NCBI GenBank assembly: GCA_029204225.1
Contig: CM055113.1
Location: 34,148,362-34,212,361, forward strand
Direction: 5' to 3'
Origin: Diphasiastrum complanatum
Taxonomy: Eukaryota > Streptophyta > Lycopodiopsida > Lycopodiales > Lycopodiaceae
DNA length: 64,000 nt
The position numbers were made by a program, and so were the translations under genes. Shown here piece after piece: positions 35,397 through 47,511 of the stretch. Each line of letters starts with the position of its first letter. Positions within the stretch are counted from its first letter, which is position 1. Below the pieces are notes generated by a model. That model was not told where the DNA came from. It saw nothing but the letters and a program-made list of their open reading frames with translations, and ran no database searches.

Positions 35397-35468
35397 GGAC
35401 AGACTAGGATTCGAACCCAGGACCTCCCTCATACCGGATGAGATGCACTGCCACTGAGCTATCCGCTC
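35397..35468 (-). tRNA. tRNA-like pseudogene or tRNA-derived SINE head
   Basis: On the minus strand 72 bases fold as a tRNA: acceptor arms GAGCGGA and TCTGTCC (one mismatch, two G-T pairs), A box TAGCTCAGTGG, D stem with one mismatch, anticodon stem TCTCA/TGAGG with loop TCCGGTA, and a good T arm with B box GGTTCGAATCC. The anticodon position would read CGG, but base 33 is C where tRNAs have U, and no CCA is encoded. It is therefore probably a pseudogene or the head of a SINE rather than a working tRNA. Confidence 0.55.
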
Positions 35469-35615
35469 TGTTTGATAGTTCTCTCTAGAGTGTGGATTGA
35501 TATTCCAACACCCCCCCCCTCAAGCCACACTTGGTTGGGGTCCTAGTTGTCACCTGCCCCACAACTTGGGCCACCTAACCATGGCTCTGACACCATGAAC
35601 TGTTAGGTCTAACTT

Positions 35616-35628
35616 GGCTCTGATACCA
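35616..35628 (-). promoter_or_regulatory. Minus-strand primer-binding site
   Basis: Reads TGGTATCAGAGCC on the minus strand, directly after the end of the F LTR. A second, imperfect copy (TGGTGTCAGAGCC) lies at about 35583-35595. A primer site behind what is also F's 3' LTR implies a tandem or recombined element. Confidence 0.85.
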
Positions 35629-35712
35629 TGTAGGAAAGCAAGAGTCAAGTCACCGAGATCTAGCTATCAATCAATCTCCACAGAAAACAAGAGAAAAGAG
35701 GTTGGGCGCCCA

Positions 35713-35808
<96 letters not shown>

Positions 35809-36149
35809 CAGTAACAAGAGCAATGGAGAGCAATGCTTAGCCAAACTGTAAAAATGGAATACACAATGAGCATCTAAGTACTCTACCTGGATGTGGCCAA
35901 ATGCCACCAAACCCTAAGGTTAACCACTTACTAAATGTAGGGCACCTCCAAAAGTCAAGATAGGGCCCCTAAACAAAATTAGACCCCTAAGGACCCGCGA
36001 GTCAGTACATGACCAAAATTGGGTCCAACTGAACTTAAGACAAACTTAAGATGGCCTAAATAACTAAATACCCATGGTTACACAAATCTCAACCTTTTGG
36101 GTCAAAGTAACCTATGGATTAACTTTAGCATAGTCATTTATTTCTAACA
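35629..36149 (-). repeat. LTR of copia F with embedded (GA)n
   Basis: On the minus strand a purine tract AAGGAGGG leads into TGTTAGAAATAAATG, and the LTR ends CCTACA at 35629, 521 bp. Its start resembles the LTR of element B. A long GA microsatellite lies inside it. Confidence 0.8.
35717..35805. repeat. (GA)n microsatellite inside the F LTR
   Basis: Uninterrupted GA run within the LTR. Open frames across it are artefacts. Confidence 0.98.
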
Positions 36150-36186
36150 CCCTCCTTAAATGACAATGCAAAAACTGAAATCTTTA

Positions 36187-38460
36187 CTATGTAACAAAAC
36201 CAACACGTGGTATCAAATTTAAAGCTTTGCATAAAGCTTCAAATCTGACTCTAGGCAACGCCTTAGTGGAGAGTTCCGCAATATTATCCTCCGTAGGACA
36301 ATATTCAAGTAAAATGTCGCCATCATGAAGTCTCTCCCGAACAAAGTGAGAATGGATCTCGATGTGTTTCGTCCTTGCATGAAAAACAAGATTCCGTGCA
36401 ATGGCAATAGCACTTTGACTATCACTCAAGTTAAGAGTGGCTGAGGGCTCGCCAAACTTCATGTCAACAAGTAGTCTTCTCAGCCATAAACACTCTGTTG
36501 TGGCTGAAAATATCGCTCTATATTTTGCCTCACTAGAAGAAGTAGCAACAATGGGCTGCTTTTTACTTGACCACGAAATTGCAGAATCTCCATAGAAAAA
36601 GCAATGTCCACTTGTAGAGTGTCTAGTATCTTGATCTCCGCCCCAATTCGAGTCACTAAAACCAACCAAACATGCATCATCACAAGCAGGAAAAATCAGT
36701 TTATGACTTCTTGTTCCTTAAAGATATCGAAAGATCCTCTTCAACGCTTTCCAATGTGATGTCATCGGGGCACGCATGCATTGACTCATGAGTGAGACAC
36801 TATAAGAAATGTCCGGTTTTGAATTACATAGGTAAATGAGACAGCCAATAGCTTGACAATATAAAGTAGTGTCAAATAATTCACCATCACCTTGACTACT
36901 TAATTTCAGACCTATCTCCATAGGTGTAGCAACCGGCTTGCAATCTTCCATCTTGAACCGCTTCAAAATCTGTCCAATGTAGCATTCTAGAGAGATGAAA
37001 ATTCCAGCCCCTTCTTGTACAAATTCAAGACCAAGATAAAAATGCAATAGGCCTAAATCTGAGGTTTCGAAAATCATTACCCATTTAGAACCAATTGCCT
37101 TCTTCCCATGAGGAAGATCAACAAGAACCCAAATCTGGCTCTTCATAAGTGAGTAGATGTAAGAGCAAAATATGAAAAATCAGCATAGTCCACTGATTTT
37201 GTAGAGGCACGTGTCTTTCCATCATAAAATGAACTTACTTTGTTGTCCTGCAAAGTCGACAACAACCACCGTGGGACTGTTTTGGACTGTCCAACAGCCA
37301 TGTCTCTTCTTACAATTTGTTGTCCAAGATCCTCCGACACCGCACTTGGCTTTCCAAGATCTTCCAAAATTGGTCCTTGTTGTCCAACAGTTCTTGCAGG
37401 CTGATTATGAGCAACAACGGGCGGTTCTTGATGAACATCAGGCTCTAAACTTGATGAGGTGTTGGGCAGATCGAAACTGGTTGATTGCTGCCCCTTTTCT
37501 CCTATAATAGAAGATGGTACCAAATCTGAAAAAAACCTTCAGCATTCATACTATGTGGGTTGTCCCCCTTCAAGATATGAGTTGGGGCCACATCCAATGA
37601 ATTCTTTTCATCAAAATGCACATCACGACTAACAATAATCTTGTTAGTGCTTAAATGAACAGCCTATATTCTTTGCTTTCACTACTATAGCCAACAAAAA
37701 TGCATTTAACTCCTTCATCCTCAAGCTTTGTACGAAGTATATTCTTGAACAAAAGCATAAGCCGTACAACCAAAAATGCGAAAGTGAGAGATTGTAGGCT
37801 TCTTTCCATACCAAACTTCATAAGGGGTTAATACTTTCAATGCTTTAGTAAGACAACGATTGCTTATGTATGCTGCCGTTATAACCGCTTCAGCCCAAAA
37901 CTTGTGAGGCAGCCCCTTTGCTTTGAGCATGCAACGGGCCATCTCCATGAGTGTGCGATTCTTTCGCTCGGCAACACCATTTTGTTGGCTTGAGTCGCCA
38001 AAGAAAATGTACCTTGAGTTCGTTGATGTGAGAGTAGAAAAAAGGTTCTTACATGGCGTCATGTGTTGTGAAACACCTGAATCAAGATACCATTGGCAGG
38101 CACCTCTACTTGACTGTTCTTGTACCATCAGCGCCTTATCATCCTCTTGGAAATTTCTGACAGAGTTAGAAGCTCCATCTTGGTGCTGCCGCATATTTTT
38201 TCTCGCTTCGTTGTGTTTGAGAATGCGACAATCCTTTATGTCGTGATTGGATCTTTTGCAAAACCTGCAAAAGTGTTTGGTCTTTGGTGGTTGTTGTTGA
38301 CAACTGTGCTGTTGCTATGATTGTTGCGTTGAATCTGGTTGTCCTGCCTTCGTCTTCTTGTCCTTGAAGGTCTTCTTCTTGGACTGCTGCTTATTAGAGT
38401 ACAATACCATTGACTTGGTACTCATTGTGGATAAGCTCTTTCTCCTGACCTCTTCCTACA
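36187..38460 (-). pseudogene. Copia element F gag-pol, with two internal deletions
   Basis: Read on the minus strand from the right: gag end with a CCHC knuckle (CRFCKRSNHDIKDC, about 38230-38275), protease with DSGVSQHM (about 38060), then an in-frame jump straight to the end of integrase (SQQNGVAERKNRTL), losing pre-integrase and the D-D-E core. KCIFVGYS follows near 37690, a tether region at 37143-37523, and a reverse transcriptase frame (36718-37146) in which GSKWV is fused in frame to a post-YVDD segment (SDLGLLHFYLGLEF), so the catalytic centre is missing. RNase H (FSDSNWGGDQDTRHS, TKHIEIHSHFVRERL) ends at 36187. The copy is defective but several long frames stay open. Confidence 0.88.
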
Positions 38461-38479
38461 ATAGACTTGCTGTCAGTTT

Positions 38480-38795
38480 CTAGAGAGACAACATAGGAGT
38501 ATTGCTCAAAAGTAATACAATTACAAAACAGTTTACTAGCTATTTAAATGAGTAATTAGGACAGTCGTTATTGGAGCGTGAAGATGTAGATAGTCTGTAC
38601 TTGAATCCTGTATAAATCTATAGAGTGTCATCTTTTTCGCAAAACCTTTAGTGGAAGTCTTTGTCAAGTTTTCGCCTGTTGCAACATTCAATGTAAAAAT
38701 GCAGACTCATTTTCTGCAGACATCTTTGAGAGAGTAGTTTTGAGAGAAGGAAGGAGAGCTGTTGGGATGAGTAGGAGTTAGATTAAATTCCAACA
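38480..38795 (-). repeat. C-family LTR on the minus strand, truncated
   Basis: From 38795 leftward the minus strand starts TGTTGGAATTTAATC and follows the LTR of element C (29527 onward) through CTTCACGCTCCAATAACG, with a deletion relative to it. Its end merges into the gag region of F, so it may be F's 5' LTR or a separate insertion. Confidence 0.7.
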
Positions 38796-39075
<280 letters not shown>

Positions 39076-39079
39076 ATCA

Positions 39080-39260
39080 AATTTGAATCTACTCAAACTA
39101 GACTTATGCATTTCCCACACTTTCAAAAAGTGTTTATTCAAATACTTTTAGACTAATATAACTTTGAAAAGTCAACCTCTAAGTCTTATATGAAAATTGG
39201 CTTCAACTGCCAAATATGACCAAAATAGACTAAACTAGTTGAATTTTCACACTTCTTGCT
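39080..39260 (-). repeat. LTR relic related to that of A2
   Basis: The minus strand near 39235-39265 reads AGTGTGAAAATTCAACTAGT-like sequence, similar to the A2 LTR start at 6695 and to the relic near 56390. Confidence 0.45.
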
Positions 39261-39424
39261 TACACTTGGTACACCATACATTTGACTTACCAATTATAGT
39301 AGCAGTTCTTCTTTTATTATTGGGCTGAAGAAGTTGAACTTTGAGCTCATCGAGTTTTTTACCTAGATCCGATACTTCTCATTTCCATAAGCTCTTTTGC
39401 TTTTGATCAGACTTCTTCAAATCT

Positions 39425-39794
39425 TCATGTTTTTCCAATCCTTAGAATGTCTGCTGTGTTGCTTTCTTGATTTTTCATCTTCACTTGAACTAGAGCTCGA
39501 GTATGAACTTCACCTCGAAGAAGAACTCGAGTCAAAGTCAGAACCACTGCTCGAGTCATCTGAAGACAATAAAACATGTCTTTTCTTCTTAGAAGAAGAA
39601 GAAGAAGAATGTTTATCAGATCTATGACTTCTAGATATTCGTGAAGTTTGATAATATTCAGCCGTCGATATGACATGTTCCAATGTATCAGTTAGTCCTT
39701 GTCTACAATATCTATCTTTTTTTTTTTGTAGCCCTCCCAAGAACCATTCAATTTGCATTGTAACCGGGTATTGCCCTGTCAATTGACCAATCAT
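39425..39794 (-). pseudogene. Gag-like fragment with Ser/Lys-rich region
   Basis: Two overlapping minus-strand frames. The longer (39510-39794) has a capsid-like start (IEWFLGGLQKKKDRYCRQGL) followed by a serine-rich low-complexity stretch with alternating Lys and Asp; the other frame continues it to 39425. This layout resembles an LTR-retrotransposon gag, but no zinc knuckle or pol domain follows and I cannot assign the superfamily. Confidence 0.4.
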
Positions 39795-39914
39795 CTTCTT
39801 TACTCTTCTGGTATATTTCCTTAAGGACTTTTTTTTCCTTCTTTCTAATTGAATTCAATTGAGAAAGAATGTGAGTGGAATAACCAATTTCTCAAAATTG
39901 TTTCAAGAATTGGT

Positions 39915-40860
39915 TCTTTAAGTCGGTCCCGCTCCCAAGAGATTGGGGTGCTTAGGTATTCATGATCCTGCCGTCACCTCTCTTACTTTACTTTTTAGAT
40001 GTATCCATGCCAACTTCGTTTATCCTCAATCTTGGACTCTTATGATGGCGGCTAATCTTCCTCCTCTTCCCTCAATGAACTACAATAACACTCATTCGTA
40101 CTTTCTTGAATTTATGTGATCTTCATTTTCCCTCTCTATCTCCCTTCCTCACTTATTCAATTCCATTCTGAGAATTCTCCTCTCTATGCGGGAGCTTACC
40201 TTTTGGACAGGGAGCAGCTTAGTTTCCCCTCTGGAAACTCTTTGGTTTTCTAAAGCGATCACCATTTATTCTAAGCCTTTGGCTTTGATTGAGAGTGGAC
40301 TTTGCGGGAACTTGACTCGTAAGGGCCTTGTCATGTGGGACCATATCATGGACTCGATTTACTCTAGCAGTCTTTCTCGCTTGAAATATGATCTTGGGCT
40401 CTCCTCTCGTGAAAGTGTTTTCCTATCCTATGCCTTTTGTTATGGTGACCTTGGTCCTCTAACTACTTCCTCTGCTTTTGAGTGCAACAATAAATGGCTC
40501 TTCAAGGCCCTTGACAAATCAAAAAAGATTTACTACTCCTCCGTTTAGATGTTACCAAGGAACCCAATTTTACCTTCTCATGGTGCAACTTGAAACGGAA
40601 AGTTTTTGACCCCCCCACCACCTTCCCCCCCCCCCCCTCTGGAAATGTAGATTTCGTCAAAAGCTTAAAATCAAAGCCGACAAATTTAAAATCTTTTCTA
40701 TGAGGATTCTTCATCTCTCTCTTCCTGTGCGTGCCAATTATGGAGGGGATGTGTCTCATATGCTCTAAATGTAAAACATTTGATGAGGATGTGATATATT
40801 TGTTCTTTCACTATTATGCTTCGCTTTGGAAGAGTGTGTAATGCTCCTTCAATCTGTTGA
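39915..40860 (+). pseudogene. LINE (non-LTR retrotransposon) 3' end
   Basis: The stretch reads, across several frame changes, like the end of a plant LINE ORF2: PRDWG followed after a frame change by LGIHDPAVTSLTLLFRCIHANF (the usual post-RT GGLGIRDL region), an intermediate frame at 40186-40548, and a zf-RVT-like tail near 40680-40850 (KIFSMRILHLSLPVRANYGG, then a C-x-x-C pair and an F-H-x(4)-LW string). Frameshifts and stops abound, one C run near 40625-40638 may vary in length, and the catalytic reverse transcriptase is absent. 5' truncation is normal for LINE copies. Confidence 0.65.
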
Positions 40861-42976
40861 TGTTATGTTTTTTTGTATAAAGTCAATAATCTAACGTCAG
40901 TTTTTCGAGAAAGAAAAAAAAGTAGCATGAGACATGAATGAGTAAGCATAGGGTAGATGGATGGCAAGGTAACATTATTATTTTCTCATGTAGCAATGCA
41001 CAGAGAATGCCTCCAAGTCTGTAGCAAGTAGCCAGCCAAAGATCATGCTGTCACTTTGTCTACATACCCTTGAATAATCAAGTATGAAACAATGAAAAAA
41101 CTAGAAGAGTGTAAACTTAAAACATAGGCCTACTTAGAAAATCGTATGTTGCAAAACCCAAGATGGTAGCCATAAAGGCACCAATAAATGACATCAATGA
41201 GGCTAAAATGTCTGTGTATTTGGCATGTACATGTCCAAAAACTTAGTCTAAGTGTGTTATCACAAACAACTAGTTAAAGAGACTTTACAAATTAGATTAA
41301 TAAAGTAAATTTTTGACTTGAAGTACCTAGAGCATAGCATATTTTTATAAGAGACCTGCACCAATAGATACATAAAAAAGATCACCAAAATATGTGACCC
41401 AAGTAAAGGTTTTACATATCTAAGATGCACTCAGTCATAAGACTAGCATACCATAAATGTTGTCGGAAGAGGCTATTTATATTCAACAAAAGTAGCCAAA
41501 ACTTTAGTGAAGTACCATTTTACGAAAAAAAAAATCATAAAAGTGGTTGAAGCCAAATTAAAAATATGATTTAATAGCCTACTAGCATACAATTGAAAAA
41601 ACGTATTAGTACCCCAAGTGACCGATCATGTGTGGTCCTTGATAAGCATAGATTTGTTAGAGTTCGATGAATTGATTGAACTCAAACTACTAATGTGATC
41701 CTGTCATAGAATTTCTTTCTACATATTTACTCAAAGTTATGTGACAAACTACAGTCTGCCAAAATACACGCAAACTTGTGCATGGTAGAAAAAGTCAAAA
41801 ATTTTCTGAAAGGTGTTCTAGCATTATAAATAATGTGACTACATGTGTATTGCAGTTTCCTCAAGGACAAAGTCAAAAAAGTCGACATTTTCCTATAGGT
41901 CATTCCTAAGTTTTTTAAGTCAACAATTATGTTACCATTTGTCTATTGGGTCTTCCTAAGGTAAGCAAAGTTGAAATAATTTGCATTCATAAAAAACATA
42001 ACCTTCGGTCTGCAAAAATAGACACAAAGTCAACATAGTGTCAAAAAAGTCTCATTTTCGACCCACCACTCAAAATGAACCTTTTGCTTCCACTGTAGCC
42101 AATGTGAACAATGTTTCCAATAGGTGTGACTTCTATAACAGGAAAACAAGTTTTGACGTTCTACGAGTAAGTTTTGTGAGTTTCTTCTACCCATGATCAA
42201 ACGAAATGGTAGCACATGGTGTGCTACTCTTTTCAAGTCATTGCATAACTACATGTCTGGCAAGTCCGAAATTTATAATAGAGCTCTTCCATTGGTCTAG
42301 GAGAAAAAATGGGCTTCCACCCTTTCAGTACATTAACATGCACTTGCCACTATGTGGCCGATGACATGGCAGGGACCCACTGCCACGTAGGGGCAACTCA
42401 AACCCATTTTTGGGCTAGGCAATGTCCCCTTTGGCATGTTGAGTTGCGTATGGCATGTTGCGTCGCCATGGCATGTTGGCCTGCAATTTGAAGACTTTCC
42501 AACCCTTCACTGTTGATAATTTTGTAAATGAAATGCATCTCAATTTTGATCTTTCCAGTTGAAAGGTGATTGCATGAAAAAAAAATCTTATAGCACACTT
42601 CAACCTTTTAACATGAAAAGTTTCATATGTGTCTTTCAAAACACAAGACCTTAAATAAAATGAACCAATAGTATGTCAAGATTCAAATGGGCCAATCATA
42701 TTGTGGCCCTTTATTTAACAATTACCAATGAAATACGAGTATGATGATACATTGCCCATCAACTCACTTGCCAAGATTCAAAAAATTGATACCAAGTGAA
42801 ATGTAGGGTACAGGCGAGGCCGACATTGTGAAAGCACCCTAATTATACATTGCTCTTCAATTTGCTACTATCTACAATATACATTGTCATCCTACATCCT
42901 TTTCTCTTTGTTGTACTCTCTTTCCTTGTAATGGTTTAGATGGATATGGGTTACAACTTAGTACTTACATGGATAT
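40861..42976. other. Intergenic DNA, nothing recognised
   Basis: AT-rich. Around 42436-42482 GGCATGTTG recurs three times at 18-19 base spacing. I see no domain, RNA gene or transposon boundary. Confidence 0.5.
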
Positions 42977-44660
42977 GTGTTGGAATGGAATCTGGATCAT
43001 ATAGAATGTAATACAATTTGTACTTTTATACGAAGCATCATTGTCCTTGTGACCAGATCCTTGAAGGGATCTAAGTTACAAGCTCGTGTGGAGACACTGC
43101 AAGACTCTAGAAGAACCGCAATGTTGTTAGATTATCCGAATTTCGAAACTACAGTCAATTTTCAAACGATAACTTGGAAGCTGCTGAGATTCGGCAAATA
43201 AAATGAGTGCCATTTGTTTTCTTGCTGAAAAGCTGCAGCAACCTCAAAGTTAAAAAATAAGCTGCAGCACCCAGTACATGTGTGACGTGCCTTTTTGGCG
43301 TTCTCCTCTCTAAGTTCCGACTTCTCATCACGGTTTTTTGTGACTATTAGTATTGGCTGCTGCAAACAAAGGTTTAGAAATTAGCACGTCTTGAGTCTTG
43401 ACTGCAAGCTGTGGAAAATCCAAGACGTGCGCACTTGGATCATGTATTCATGTGGAATGGACTCTGATGAGCATTCAGTGGTCAAATGAGTTTCGGAACC
43501 CACAACAACCTGCAGTGCTCTTGGTCGGAAGTTGCAACCAGCTCGGAATTGTATAGAAGCTTGAACATACCAGGATGAATGTACAGATCGAATTCAATTT
43601 AAGTACTGTTAATAAATTTACTGCAAGTGAAAAGCTACGACGTATAAGCTTGCAGTCAAAAGCCTTATTTGCGCAAGAACATTACCTCGGCAAGTTTTGC
43701 TCCTCGAGGCTCGCCTTGAGACAGCAAATGCGTTTTTCCTACTTATGCTTCACCTTTTGTAGATCATTGATCGAGATTCGATAGTCAGTGAGATGTAGTT
43801 TGAGATGCAACTTATTATTAAAATCTTACTTGTTTGCTTGGCAGCAACTTGCTGAGGGTAAGGACTATACCCGTTCTTGGTTTCTCGTTTTGAGTAGTTG
43901 ATAATGACGGACATTAGATATGATCTGAATATTTCAACGGCATCTGTTTGATACACGGTGCAGTGTGCACCGACATTATCGTATCTGGGACCTGGGTTGC
44001 TTTCTGCCCACATTCCAGGATTCTGGTGGGCACTGGCAGTGGACAATAGACAGCCGGACTTGAGACTTAAGACTCAAGAGTACTAAATGACAACACAATT
44101 AAAAAAGTTTCTCTTGAGACTTGAACGCAATAATTATCCACTCATCAGCTTCACTGCTCCGTCGTTTGTGTCAATACCGTGTCTTTTGGGTGTTGGACCT
44201 TGGTGTGGCTGCTTGCACATGCTGTATGATCGTACATCCACTGAATGCTTCATGGTTACTGCTTCAGTTTGTCGCTTGCAAGTTGTCGCACCAGCAGCCA
44301 GCTTCTGTCTGCGGCAGCGCGACTTGGAAAGGATGTTGGCTAATAGCGTTGAATTGCAATATGTAACCAAGAAAAACAGAGTCCAGACTAAGCAACATCT
44401 CTCAACATGATGCCCATTGCCAAATCTCGAGGTGAGAAATGACTTTTTTTTTTCTGGAAAAACTCCTAGTCAGTGCTTAAAGGCTTCCTCGTGATTTACA
44501 AGGAGCTTGATCGAGGAATGCTCTTGGGTTCTTGGGTTCTAGAGCAAGGAATGAAGGGCACGGGTATTTCATAGATCTCTTGGATCTTTGTGTTTCATCC
44601 ATTGTCTCCCTTACTAGCCTTGGATGGGCATCTAGCATCTTGTTGTTACTTGTGTAGTTC
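42977..44660. other. Unassigned stretch with several short open frames
   Basis: Overlapping frames on both strands (for example 43750-44046 minus and 44087-44410 plus) have no recognisable domain or clear splice context. The composition is slightly less AT-rich than the flanks. A diverged gene piece or transposon relic is possible, but I cannot support either. Confidence 0.35.
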
Positions 44661-44724
44661 TGTAGCTTTACTAGGGATGATGCCCCAATAGATGTAGCTT
44701 TACTAGGGATGATGCCCCAATAGA
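44661..44724 (+). repeat. Perfect 32-bp tandem duplication
   Basis: The unit starting TGTAGCTTTACTAGGG is repeated without change at 44661 and 44693. No coding role is seen. Confidence 0.95.
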
Positions 44725-45334
44725 TGCAGATTTACGTCGTGCTACATTTCCTAGATTTTTTCTTTAATTCATCACTTTCATTTATTATTGCTTTGAGTTG
44801 GGCTTCTAGAGATTGGCACCTTGGCACAAATCCTGTGATTCATGGTTTTTTGGGCCTTGGCTTTCAACTACAAGGTCATCATGAGTTGATTGTTCATCAA
44901 CTTTGCTTGTTGTTACTATGTGGGTTTCTTGTGCTTATGTTGTCGTTTGCCAATATTTCTTGTCATGCAGCATCCATACCATATCATAGTGAATAAGATC
45001 TACTTTGCTCAAAAGACTAGCAACATAAAAATCTAGATTGGTTTGGAGTCGTACGTAGGAATGATGGTGGAGGAGGAAGTGACAGAAGGGGGCCTACAAG
45101 ATAGAGGGATTCACATGGTTGAGGAGACTTGGAGTTGTATCAATATGAATCTAAGGCTGTGAGATAATCTTGGATCAAGATAGCGTGGTAAAACTAGGAG
45201 CCCGACTGCATCTAACTCAAGAAAGTGGGTTTGATAGTAGATGGAGGTGTGGAAAGGGGTGCTGGCAAATCTTGCTTTGTAGAGATATTAGGTTAGTAAA
45301 GTAGTGCAATAGGCACCATTTCATTCATTTGAGT

Positions 45335-45605
45335 TAGAACACACTAGGCACTTTATGAGGAATTCCTACCGTAACAGGGCTAGCTGGCCTAAAACCATTA
45401 TTAAGCCCAAAAAGACTCATCTTAGTACTCACATTTTTCTTGTCATTGTAAGCAAACTCCCACAGTGGCAAGTAATTCTCCCATTGAGTTTGCTTATCCT
45501 CAACAAACGCCCTAAGAATATCCTCTAAGGTCTAGCTGACTCTCTCAGCGGTTTGGCCATCCGTTTCAGGATGCTCCCCGTACTGCTCATTCCCATTGCG
45601 AGTTG
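45335..45605 (-). pseudogene. Ty3/gypsy integrase fragment
   Basis: On the minus strand, translated around stops and frame changes, the sequence gives HPETDGQT, ERVS, TLEDILRAFVEDK, WENYLPLWEFAYND and then GFRPASPVTV. This is the C-terminal half of a Ty3/gypsy integrase (canonical HPQTDGQTERVN and LPLAEFAYN). Nothing else of the element is evident next to it; the minisatellite adjoins on the right. It is the only firm gypsy signal in the window. Confidence 0.8.
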
Positions 45606-45668
45606 AATGAGAAACATTGTGAGGTTCTCCTTAAGGAATCTTTTAAAATTGACAAAAAAGAGGTCATT

Positions 45669-46020
45669 TTACAAAATGAAAATGCGACTCTACATTTTTA
45701 TATGTCTTTCGTAATAGGCGACAAAAGTGAAAATGTGACTGCATTTTTATATGCAATTTTTGACAGGAGACAAAAGCAAAAATGCGACTCTGCATTTTTG
45801 CTCACAATTCCTAACAAGCGACAAAAGCAAAAATGCGACTCTGCATTTTTGCTCACAATTCCTAACAAGCGACAAAAGTAAAAATGCGACTTTGCATTTT
45901 TACATGCAATTCCTGACAGGGGACAAAAGCGAAAATGCAACCCTGCATTTTTACATGCAATTCTTGACAGACAACAAAAGCAAAAAATGCAACACTGCAT
46001 TTTTACACTAGATTTCACAC
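45669..46020 (+). repeat. 51-bp minisatellite, about seven copies, from a C-family LTR
   Basis: Copies begin near 45669, 45720, 45769, 45820, 45871, 45922 and 45973. The period is 51, with one 49-bp unit. The core is GACAAAAG, AAAATGCGACT, CTGCATTTTT and a CACAATTCCT-like block. C-family LTRs carry a single unit-like segment (GTCTGCATTTTTACATTGAA near 29613), and the sequence just after the array (GCAGATTTACAAGAG) matches those LTRs too, so the array appears to be an expansion inside an LTR. Frames open on both strands because 51 is a multiple of three. Confidence 0.9.
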
Positions 46021-46054
46021 AGGCGAGAGTTTGCAGATTTACAAGAGATCTCAA

Positions 46055-47505
46055 GCCTGCAATCTACAAAATTATTTCAGCACGAAGGCAGTTGACTCTA
46101 AAACTTTGTTTGAAGCCTACTACGGGTACAAACTAAGTTTGAAACACCTACGTGTGTTTGGATGTCTTTGCTATGCACAAATACCGTCTGATCTGCGAAA
46201 GAAACTAGACCCTGTTAGCTGCAAGTATATTTTTATTGGCTATTCAACGTCACATAAAGCATATCGCATTTATGATGCTGAACAGGTCAGATCTTAGTCA
46301 GCCGAGATGTTATCTTTCTTGACGATAAGTATTATGATTTTAAGTTGAAGCAGCAAATGCAGGAGTTTGTTTCAACAACTCCCTTTACCGTCGATAAACC
46401 TAGACCTACAATTGTTCAACCACAACCTGAAGATATCCCAATCATTCACCCATCTTGCACCGTAGACTCAAATGTGTATCTCAAGTGTAAAGGCCCAAGT
46501 TATGTCATAATAGTCTTGTATGTTGATGATTGTTTAATTATCAGCAATTCAAATTAATTATTATATGAAACAAAATACTTGCTTTCAATAAAATTTCAGA
46601 TGACTGATTTAGGCCCAGTTCAATACCTACTTGGTATGGAGATCAAGCAGAAGGATCGCTATAAGCCAATAATCATATTTAGTCAATGTACTTCACAGAT
46701 ATGGCATGGAGGATTGTAATCCGATAAATTCACCCATGGATCTAGGATCCAAACTATCAAAAGACGTCTACCCCAGAATTGAAGCACAACATAAAGAGAC
46801 GTGCATACACTCTTATCAGTCAATAAACGGCTCTATAATGTATTCTATGATCTGCACACGACCTGATCTAGCATATGCGATAAGCACACTCTCATAATAC
46901 ATGTCCAATCCAGGCTTACAACATTGGAAGGCTGTGCAAAGAGTATTTAAGTACATTCAAGCTATGAAACACTATGCTTTGTGCTATAATGGTAATACAG
47001 ATGCTACACTTACACTAATCACTTATTTAGATTCAGATTAGGCAGGAGATGTGGATACCAGAAAGTCCACATTTGGTTATATTTATTTCCTTGCAGGAGG
47101 ACCTATTTCATGGAAGAACAGAAAGCAGAAATGCATTCCATTGTCCTCTACAGAATCTAAATACGTTGTAGGTATATCAGCAGTGAAGGAGATTTTTTGG
47201 CTCAGAAGGTTGCTACAAGATATGCAATTTCCACATATCGGTCCAACTATACTCCAGTGCGACAATCAGAGCTATATAGCTCTATCTCTGACCCACGAAC
47301 TCATACTAGAACTAAACATATAGAAGTTCAATTTCATTTTCTTAGAGGAGAAGGTTCAGAATAAAAATGTTGTACTAAGTTATTGTCATATAGACAGTAT
47401 GTTGGCTGATATTTTGAAAAACCCATTGTCTAGTGAAAAGCATTATACTTTTGGTAGGTATATTAAATCTCAATTTAAATTCAGATTTGTAGTAGTAAGC
47501 TTAAG
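46055..47505 (+). pseudogene. Copia element C2 pol remnant
   Basis: Begins abruptly in the C-terminal part of integrase (NYFSTKAVDSKTLFEAYYGY, then LRVFGCLCYAQIP and YIFIGYSTSHKAYR), without gag, protease or the integrase core. After the tether (EDIPIIHP) it jumps in frame into the second half of reverse transcriptase (VIIVLYVDDCLII, about 46500-46545), so the first half is missing although YVDD is kept. The connection (RPDLAYAISTLS, about 46860) and RNase H (DTRKSTFGYIYFLAGG, CDNQSYIAL) follow with stops to about 47500. Close relative of element C. Confidence 0.88.
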
Positions 47506-47511
47506 AGGGAG

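Noticed and set aside
43750-44410. Possible small host gene
   Set aside because: Frames on both strands overlap, with no domain, no clear splice pattern and no supporting context.
45698-46054. Repeat proteins on both strands of the 51-bp array
   Set aside because: Period 51 keeps frames open on both strands; the array is explained as LTR-derived minisatellite.
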